57,566 nucleotides of DNA from Candidatus Halobeggiatoa sp. HSG11 (lineage in GTDB: Bacteria; Pseudomonadota; Gammaproteobacteria; Beggiatoales; Beggiatoaceae), in the NCBI GenBank assembly GCA_030378105.1, contig JAUCGL010000010.1, forward strand, positions 1-57,566, read 5' to 3'. Below, piece after piece: positions 46,541 through 55,200 of the stretch (positions are counted from its first letter, which is position 1; each line of letters opens with the position of its first letter). Below the pieces are notes generated by a model. The model had not been told where the DNA came from. It saw only the letters and a list, made by a program, of their open reading frames with translations, and ran no database searches. The position numbers and the translations under genes were made by a program.

Positions 46541-46674
46541 AATACCTTCGCCAATTTGATATTTGTTTCGGGAATGGAGCAAAGTGGATTTCCCGAAACT
46601 CTCAACTTAACTTAGGTTTCGGGAAAATCGTACCTCATTCTCGAAACAACAATTTTGGTATTGGCGAAGGTATT
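46541..46674 (+). mobile_element. 134-bp MITE, copy 2
   Basis: Same length and the same 15-base ends (AATACCTTCGCCAAT and its complement) as the element at 37840-37973, in the opposite orientation. The internal parts differ at a few positions only. The flanks (TTCTCAAT before and GCTCAATA after) share CTCAAT, consistent with a slightly decayed or offset target duplication. Confidence 0.88.
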
Positions 46675-46979
46675 GCTCAATACACCTATTTTTTAATGGT
46701 TAACATTGAATTCAGGAGCAAGATGTCTCAAATAGCACAAATTAAAACCGAATTTGCATTTGTTCTATCACTGACAATTGTTTGCAGTCTATATCAGCAA
46801 AAGTCATAAAACCTATAACATTTTTCCACAAATGACATACTGTTATCTTGCCATTTATAAGTAGAGCCTTGATTATGGATAGCAAAAAAAATTAAAAATT
46901 ATGGTAGGATTTAATATATTCCACCGATGAAATCGGTGGAACTGTGAAATATTGACAATATAAATATATTGAATATATA
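46675..46979. other. Non-coding gap ahead of the toxin gene
   Basis: Holds one CCACCGATGAAATCGGTGG palindrome (46922-46940) of the family described at 9611-9834, 40 bases before the toxin ATG. A 28-codon frame at 46723-46809, with an AGGAG box, shows no family likeness and may be a transposase remnant. No other feature. Confidence 0.5.
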
Positions 46980-47246
46980 ATGCGAATTATGATTATTTGG
47001 GATGAAGAAAAAAATACCAAACTTAAGTTGGAACGGAATATCAGTTTTTATGAAATTGTAGAACTTATTTTAAATGAAGATGTTATAGATATAATTCATC
47101 ATCCTAAAAGGGGAAATCAAAATATATTTGTTTTAAAAATAAATAATTACATCCATGCTGTTCCATTTGTTATTGATGATGATGAGAACATTATTTTAAA
47201 AACAGCTTTTCCAAGTAAAAAGCTTAACAGAAAATATAAAGGTTAG
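46980..47246 (+). CDS. BrnT-like toxin
   Basis: Small basic protein of 88 residues with the BrnT/RelE-like start (IIWDEEKNTKLKLERNISFY, EIVELI) and an end (AFPSKKLNRKYKG) of the ISARxAxxxE-Y type. Such toxins are ribonucleases that are held inactive by the antitoxin encoded next to them (family knowledge). The toxin-first order fits BrnTA. The antitoxin ATG is 3 bases after this stop. DUF4258-type toxins are an alternative. Confidence 0.7.
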   Translation: MRIMIIWDEEKNTKLKLERNISFYEIVELILNEDVIDIIHHPKRGNQNIFVLKINNYIHAVPFVIDDDENIILKTAFPSKKLNRKYKG

Positions 47247-47249
47247 AAA

Positions 47250-47486
47250 ATGGATAAATTAGATAAATTTGAACAAGATATAGAAGATGATATTTTGGAA
47301 TACAATACTGTATTAGATACAGAACAAAAACGAATACAAGATATAATTAAAAAATCTAATGAAAATATCATTTTAAAGGTTAATAAGCATGATTTAGAAG
47401 TACTCAAAAAATGTGCTAGTCAAGAGGGTATTCCTTATCAAACTTTGCTTTCTAATATTATTCACAAATTTGTAATTGGACAATAA
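47250..47486 (+). CDS. Antitoxin, ribbon-helix-helix type
   Basis: The 78-residue partner of the toxin. The N-terminal half is acidic and probably a helix (KFEQDIEDDILEYN); the C-terminal half (ILKVNKHDLEVLKKCASQEG, IPYQTLLSNIIHKFV) has the BrnA/CopG pattern of a strand followed by two helices that binds its own promoter. It should repress the two-gene unit; no clean operator is seen, but the palindrome at 46922-46940 lies just upstream of the toxin. Confidence 0.7.
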   Translation: MDKLDKFEQDIEDDILEYNTVLDTEQKRIQDIIKKSNENIILKVNKHDLEVLKKCASQEGIPYQTLLSNIIHKFVIGQ

Positions 47487-47506
47487 ATTTTTTACGTTCT
47501 ACCGTT

Positions 47507-47622
47507 CCATAGGTTTCACCTATGGCTATTCAAGTTTTACCCCTTCGGGGTTTAAGGGCATTTACGTTGATGTAGCAATCCTGAAGGGATTAAATATGAA
47601 TAGCCACTGATGAAATCGGTGG
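47507..47622 (+). repeat. Double-palindrome repeat (same core as the 9611 element)
   Basis: CCATAGGTTTCACCTATGG (47507-47525), a CCCCTTCGGGG hairpin and CCACTGATGAAATCGGTGG (47604-47622) follow in the same order and spacing class as in the MITE at 9611-9834. The 20-bp terminal repeats of that MITE are missing here. It fills part of the gap between the antitoxin and metY; the remaining 165 bases to metY contain no recognised riboswitch. Confidence 0.7.
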
Positions 47623-47789
47623 AATGTAAAAACAGATTGGTGTATGACGTTATCACTTATACACCCTACGAGCTACGAGCTGCACAAATCCCCCCTTTAC
47701 CTGAACTGATTCTTCAGGCTTCTACCTGTGAGTAATGAGAAGTTACATAGTTTTAACTAAAATTTTAGACAATAACCCAAATAAAACCT

Positions 47790-49067
47790 ATGAAATTAGA
47801 AACAATCGCTGTACATGGTGGTTATACACCAGAACCAACTACTAAATCTGTAGCTGTTCCTATCTATCAGACCACTTCTTATGCTTTTGATGATACACAA
47901 CATGCTGCTGATTTATTTGATTTAAAAGTGCCGGGTAATATTTACACTCGCATGATGAATCCGACCACTGACGTGCTGGAAAAACGAGTTGCAGCAATGG
48001 AAGGTGGTATTGCAGGTTTGGCATTTGCTTCTGGTATGGCCGCAATAACAGCAGCAATCCAAACTATTGCTGAAGCTGGAAATAATATTGTTACCACTAG
48101 CACTTTATATGGTGGTACTTATAATCTCTTTGCTCATACATTTCCTCAGTATGGAATTGAAGTACGATTCGCAGATTATAAAAATATAGATAGTTTTGCT
48201 AGTCTCATTGATGATAAAACTAAGGCTATATTTTGTGAATCTATTGGTAATCCATTAGCTAATGTGGTGGATATTGGTGCTTTGGCAGAAATGGCTCATT
48301 CTCATGGAATACCACTTATTGTTGATAATACTGTGCCAAGTCCATATTTATGTCGTCCAATTGAACATGGAGCGGATATTATTATCCATGCTTTAACTAA
48401 ATACTTGGGTGGGCATGGTAATAGTATTGGCGGAATAATAGTTGATTCTGGTAAATTTCCTTGGGCAGAACATAAGGAAAGATTCAATCGTTTGAATACG
48501 CCAGAAGTGTCCTATCATGGAGTTGTGTTTACCGAAACTTTTGCTGAAGCTGCTTATATAGCAAGAGCTAGGGTTGTACCATTACGCAATATGGGAGCAG
48601 CATTGTCACCATTTAATGCTTTTCTGATATTACAAGGTATTGAAAGTCTAGCAGTTCGCATGGATAGAATTTGTGAAAACACATTACAGATAGCTAAACG
48701 TTTACAAAATAATCCTAACGTTAGTTGGGTGCAATATGCTGGTTTAGATGATAATCCAACTAAGCCATTGGTTGATAAATATATGAATGGTAAAGCTTCT
48801 GGAATCTTAAGTTTTGGAATTAAGGGTGGGCGAGAAGCAGGTGGTAAATTTATTGATGCTTTACAACTGGTTATCCGATTAGTTAATATTGGAGATACAA
48901 GGACTTTAGCTTGTCATCCAGCTACTACCACCCATCGTCAACTTTCTCCAGCTGAATTGGAAAGGGCTGGTGTTAGTGAGGATATGGTTCGTCTTTCTAT
49001 TGGCTTGGAGCATATTGATGATATTGTAGCCGACATAGATCAGGCTTTAAGCAGTGTGAATGTTTAA
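47790..49067 (+). CDS. metY: O-acetylhomoserine aminocarboxypropyltransferase
   Basis: PLP enzyme of the Cys/Met family that makes homocysteine (direct sulfhydrylation) from O-acetylhomoserine and sulfide. The 425-residue length is that of MetY, longer than MetB or MetZ. The PLP Lys204 is in HALTKYLGGHG; SGMAAITAAI and IVDNTVPSPYLCRPIEHGAD are family motifs, and MNPTTDVLEKRVAAMEGG is in the N-terminal part. A sulfide-rich organism would use this route. It is preceded by a repeat, not by an operon partner. Confidence 0.95.
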   Translation: MKLETIAVHGGYTPEPTTKSVAVPIYQTTSYAFDDTQHAADLFDLKVPGNIYTRMMNPTTDVLEKRVAAMEGGIAGLAFASGMAAITAAIQTIAEAGNNIVTTSTLYGGTYNLFAHTFPQYGIEVRFADYKNIDSFASLIDDKTKAIFCESIGNPLANVVDIGALAEMAHSHGIPLIVDNTVPSPYLCRPIEHGADIIIHALTKYLGGHGNSIGGIIVDSGKFPWAEHKERFNRLNTPEVSYHGVVFTETFAEAAYIARARVVPLRNMGAALSPFNAFLILQGIESLAVRMDRICENTLQIAKRLQNNPNVSWVQYAGLDDNPTKPLVDKYMNGKASGILSFGIKGGREAGGKFIDALQLVIRLVNIGDTRTLACHPATTTHRQLSPAELERAGVSEDMVRLSIGLEHIDDIVADIDQALSSVNV

Positions 49068-49143
49068 CTGGGTAAATCAAGTACAACGAATTGGCGAAAT
49101 GAACGAATACTGCAACTGCCTTAATTCGATTATTTAACTCCGA

Positions 49144-49198
49144 TAGTCCTGCAATATGTAGTGTTAAACCTACTAGGTATTTGAGACCTAGCAGGTTT
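49144..49198 (-). repeat. AACCT-hairpin repeat, inverted copy
   Basis: TAGTCCTGCAATATGTAGTG followed by an AAACCTACTAGG/CCTAGCAGGTTT hairpin, the reverse complement of the unit at 40324-40379. It lies between the convergent metY and giant-protein genes. Confidence 0.6.
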
Positions 49199-49262
49199 TT
49201 TGGAGTCATCACTACTTTATTAAGGACTACCTGAGTTTTTAATAATTTCGCTCTCTTCCAAA

Positions 49263-52200
49263 CTAAAAATCACATTCCAACTCACCTGGCATTATTTCAA
49301 TACACAAATCATCCGGAGCAGCTTCTAAAAATGGGTCAAAAGATAGTATTTCATAGACTTCAGTACTGCGAGTATTTGTTTCTGATTCAATAGCAATACT
49401 ATAAGTTACACTGCCTTTTTCATTAGGAATAATACTTGGTTCAACTTTTTCTGAGACTCGTTTATTTTTAACTGTAAAATTAGGAAGCACAAAATAAGGT
49501 TTGCCTTGATATAAAATTGCAAAAGTTCCATCGGCCTTATAAACAATCTGCTCAACTCCTTCAAATTTAAGAGCTTCTTCAATAAACACATCTGGAGATA
49601 AAACTGTTGGTCGAATTATTTGAGCAGTACCATCTGGATATTGAATTTTTCTGGTTTTAGCACGAGAAGAACGCTTACGCAAATCGCCATCACATTCTAA
49701 ATTACCGGGGGAAATCTCTATACACAAATCATCAGCAAAATCTTCTACAAATGGGTCAAATATTGCTATTTCATAAACTTCAGTGCTGCGAGTTCGGTTA
49801 GAGGATTTCATCATTACATCGCCACGTTTACCAACTGTTACTTCATTGCCAGTTACTTCTGATAATATTGCTGGGTCTTTGGGAGCTGGAATCACTTTAT
49901 ATTGCTGTCCTTCAGGAGTGGTTATGGTGTAAAAACCTCCGGCTCCAACTGATAAACCAATAGGCATTTCATCGGTATCCACTTGAATAACATTATCAGC
50001 ATCAGGAATAAAAGTGTATTGTTTTCCTTCTGAATCACCAGTTCCTTCCACATTTAAGATTCCATTTTCATCTTGGGATAACACAAAATCGGTTAAATCT
50101 TCTTCTGCTAAAGAATGAGTGGTAGCTTCCATTAATGGAGTACCAGCACCGCCTACACCAATACCACTGCCCATATCTGGTATAGCTGGCATATTCTTTG
50201 GGGTAGGGATATTTCTTGGGGTTATTTTAGCCCCAATCGGAGCTACAAATTCACCAGTTTTTAAATCCAAATCCCAACCATCAGGTATTAATTGAGCCAT
50301 ATCCTTTGGATCAATAGCTTCAAGGTCAACGTTAACAAATAGTTTGGAGACATCCTCACTTGGCATTTTTTGAAATTCTTCTTCATTAATGCTATCCACA
50401 TGGTCTGGAGTGAATTTATCTAATACTTCAACTGACAGGTCATCTATGGTATCTGAATCTAATCCACCTAAAGCTTCCACTGGCATTTCTTCAAACTGTT
50501 CAGGAGAGATAACTGCGATTGATTCTTCTTCAAATTGGCTCAATTGGTCTGCTTCGATAGCTGTAAATGCCTCGGCCGGAATTTCTTCAGTTTGTTCTTC
50601 GTCAAGGGTTCCGAATACTTCTGGTTCTAAATTAGCAATATCATCTGCCTGTAATTCTTGAATGTCATCACTAGCAAGCCCGAAATCTTCTGGACTAGGA
50701 TTGTCGTAATCTACCGGTATTGTTACTCCGGGGCCAAACTTAACATTTTCGGGAATAACTGTAGTTGGACTTAGGTTCACATAGGATAATTTGGCACCCG
50801 GTTCTATAGTAGCTGCTCCTATCTGTGCTGGAGAATATGGATCGCCAGTTATTTCTCCTGCCAAAGTTCCGCCTAAAACCTGCATTCCTTCAGATAATTC
50901 AACATCTTTAATAGTACCTGCACTCTTAACATTGCCAGTTAAAGTACCGCCAGTTAAAGTCGCTCCTTCTAGCAAGCTAATATCTGCCATTGTACCTTTA
51001 TTAACTACGTCACCAGTAAATTCACCGCCTTGCACTTCAGCATAGGGGCTTATAGTTATATCGCCCATAGTGCCGTTATTGATGGAAGAACCAGTTATCG
51101 TACCACCAGTTAAAATTGCCCCTTGCTCAATTGTTGCATTGGATACAAGACCATTGTTCACTATATTTCCGCCATAGCTACCACCAGCAACACTTGCATC
51201 AATCGTAACATCTTGCAAAGTCCCCTGATTCTTAACTATACCAGTTATATTTCCACCAGTAACAACAGCTTGTGCATCAATAGTTACATTAGATAAATCA
51301 CCACTATTAATTATTTCCCCAGCTACGTTGCCTCCTTCAACAACAGCACCTGCATCAATAGTTAAATCTTCTATCGTACCTTGATTGATGATATTACAAG
51401 CTAAATTGCCGCCTTCAACATTTGCCATAGTTTGAATGGTTGCGTTACACAAGGTTCCTTCATTAACAACTTCACCTTCCACTGCAACATTTTCGACTAT
51501 ATCGTTTGGACTTATGTCTGTGACGGTTGGGGTGGTTACGTCTAAGATAGCAAGAATTGCGGTGTCAATATTAAGTTGAATGTTGTCTGCATTGTTGAGA
51601 GTGAGTAACAGTGAATCCCCGGATGAGGCACTGTTGAGCATGGTTACGGTGAAAGTTTTTGGGCTATCGTCACCATTGGGCCAAGTTAAAGTGCCGTTGG
51701 TAGTTTGATAATCTTGGCCAGCAATAGCGGTTCCGTCAATGGTGCTGTAATCAACTGTTGCAATTCCTTGAGTTCCAATCCGATTAACGGTGATAGTAGC
51801 TGTTGTTTCGGTTTTGAAAGCACTATAACCTCTGGCACTGAAGCTGATAGTGGTATCATTAACAACAACAGTTTCATTATTGAACGTTATGTTAGTTGTA
51901 TCAATGCCTAATACGCTATTAGAATCAGATATTAGGTTGCTTAATTTAACTTTTAATATTTCTCCACTGGTGGCATCGGTAAGAATAGGAACGTTGATAG
52001 TTTTGTCACTTCTATCGTTTTCTGACCAGTTGAGAGTACCGCTTATTGATTGGTAATCTTGCCCGGCAGTGGCAGTGTCATTCATGGTGGTGTAGTCAAC
52101 TGTTACATTGCCTTTGATACCGCTGCGACTGATAATAATATCGGCGGTTGAGTTTTGGACAGATATAGATTCATTTTTGGAAGTGAAACCAATTATGTTG

Positions 52201-55200
52201 TCAAAATCAGTATCAAAAACCAGACCACCCGGATCAATAATCCGTCCATCAACTCCAGTGCTATCACCCAATTCACCATCAGTGAGATGATAATTAGCGG
52301 TGACAACTGGCTGTCCTCCAACTTCAACGATATCAAATTCCACATTTGGCATTAAATACCAACCTAATGTATTCATGTCACCAGGAGTTTTGTTGCCATA
52401 TTTTTGGAAATGTGGAGTAGCACGAAGCTCTTTTAAGCTATGATAATAGATAGTTATATCAGCTTCCGTTCCTTCCAATTCAAAGTAAACTAAACCTTGT
52501 GGAAAGATATATTTCTCGTCAAAATAACTTTGATTTTCGGCTAAATCAGTGTAAATTTCTTTAACCGTAACACTTTCACTGATGTCTAAAGTCAGATAGT
52601 TACCAGAACTTTGGTCTCGCATGGAAACAACATTGGGTTGGTCAGCATCGTGGATACCATCACCATTGCCATCGCCATTATTAGGAATATCAGGGTCTTT
52701 GATAAACAAGGCAGTACAGGATTTTTCACCTGTCATGTTCACGTTTCCTTCAGCATCACAATCTCCAGAGAAGCTGTCCAATACCCATTCAACTTCTGGT
52801 TCAGCAATCAGTTTAATAGTTGAATTGGCTGCTATTATTTCTTCACAGCTTTCTTTACATTCTTGAGTTTCAGTTTTAACTTTACCTTTGCCAGAAGCTA
52901 TAACAATAGTTAATGGATAACCTTCAACAAAAGTAGCGGTGCAGGTTTTATTGCTGTCCATCGTTATATTGCCTTCTTCATCGCAATCACCAGCCCAATT
53001 GTCTAAAGCCCATATTCCTTCTGAACTAGTGGTCAAGCTGATTGCTTCGCCACTTAAATGAGTTTGAGTACAACTAGTTCCGCAGCCGTCAACAGTTCCT
53101 TCTCCTTCAACATTGATAGTTAAAGTGTGTTCCTGCACAAAATTGGCGGTACAAGTTTTATCTTTATTAATTCTTACTTCGCCATCATCATCACAGTCTC
53201 CATTCCAACCAGTGAATATCCAACTTGTATCTGGAGTTTGGGTTAAGGTAAGTTCGGTTTGGTCGGCATAGTCATATTCGCAATCAGTTCCACAGTCTAT
53301 GCCGTAGGAAGTGGTTATAGTTCCGTTGCCTGTTTTTTCTACAGTTAAATTATGATATACGGTTACTGGACAAGCTGAGGTGGTTGCACTTGCTGTTATT
53401 GCTGTGGAGTCAATAGTTCCATCTGTGGCTATAACAGAATAACTGTAAGTTGTACCACAGGATAAACCACTATTACTATAACTAGTTGCATTAGCAGCAG
53501 TTGTTGTGATTAAGCTACCGGCTCGTTCTATTAAAAAACCAGTTTCACTTGTGCTGTTATCAGTCCAAGAGAGGTCAATTTGAGTTTCAGAAATAGTATT
53601 AGCTGACAAATTGGTTGGTGGACAAATAGCGGTTGTTGTATTGGTAGTAATTGGAGTTGAAGTTATTGACGCATTGGTAGCTGCTATAGAATAACTATAG
53701 TTTGTCTCACAAGTTACATTATTATCACTATAATCAATGACATTATTAGTAGTAGTTGTAATTAAGGGTCCATCTCGTTCCACTGTAAATCCAGTTTCAT
53801 CTAAGCTATTATCAGTCCACGATAAATTAACTTGGGTTGACAAACTATTAGCAGCTAAATTAGTAGGAGCCTTTAATTCATATTCATAGGCTCCAATATC
53901 GCAAGTGGTATGTTTGGGACGAGTTTCACCACGTTGGTCAGTTGCTTCGCAAGTAGCATTGTCACCAGCATTGATGGCAGGACTGCCGGGTAAAAGAGCC
54001 ATTGTTTGGGTAGTACCACCGTTGTCTTGCAAAGAACCAAGATTGGGATTAGCACTGAGATTTGTAGGACTACTACAACTACCGTCTTCAATGAGGTTGT
54101 TGGTATTAGTACCAATTGTTCCAGTATTTACACAATCTGTACTTGTATTGTTGGCAAATATACTATTCTTGAGGTGTAATGTACTTCCGCTAACATTATA
54201 GATACCACCACCCATTGTTGTGGCAGAGTTATTTGAAAAGGTACTATTACTTACTGTTGTGCTGCTACTCCCATCACTTAGGAGTCCACCACCATTATTG
54301 GCTGTATTATTGTAAACAGTGCAGTTATTGATGGTTACAGTGCCACCACTGGCATTACGAATTGCTCCAGCTTCGAATGTACTTGAGTTATCAAAAAATG
54401 AGCTTTTATTTACTACTAATGTACCACCAAAATTGGTAATAGCTGCCCCACTATTTGCAAAATTATTGGAAATAGTACAATTATTAACTGTTAGAGTAGA
54501 ACTATTTAATATACCTCCTCCATCATTACCAAGAACCTTGCCATTAGCAATTATTAGACTATCAAACACCACCGTTCCAGCAGTTACTTCAAACACCCGC
54601 ACTGCACCACCACCACTTATAGTTATATTTCGCCCAGTACCATCAATAGTTAAATTTTTGTCAATCGTGAGTTGATTACTGAGAGTGATAGTTTTTCCGA
54701 CAATGCTTGGGTCAAAAGTTATGGTATCGCCAGCATTGGCATAGTAAATAGCATCTCGTAAGCTGTTATTTGAAGTAGAAGTATCGTCATCTAAACTATC
54801 AACAATACTGCTCACAGTGGTATTTTGATAAGACGTATGAATAAATTCGTAAGCTCCAATATCACACTGATTCCAACCTGTGCCAGAAGTTGAACGAGTT
54901 TCACCACGTTGATCAGTGGATTCGCAAGTTGCGTTATCGCCGGCATTTATGGCTGGACTGCCGGGTAACAATGCCATTGTTTGGGTATCGCCACCATTGT
55001 CTGCTAATGCACTTAAAAGTGGATCGCCACTTAATGCTGGGCTGCAAGTACCATCTTCAATTAAATTATTGGTATTTGTGCTAATTGTACCTTCGTTATA
55101 ACAATTTTCTCCCAAAATAGCATTTGTTAAAATAGTATTTTGTAGATTGAGAGTTCCTTGATTTCTGATATCTGCCCCCCAGCCAAGTGCCTCTTTTTCG

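Noticed and set aside
46723-46809. 28-codon ORF with an AGGAG box
   Set aside because: Too short and without likeness; possible remnant, not listed as a gene.
47640-47789. SAM or SAH riboswitch ahead of metY
   Set aside because: No conserved core or terminator/antiterminator arrangement could be recognised.
54319-54675. 118-residue plus-strand ORF
   Set aside because: Antisense shadow of the beta-helix module.
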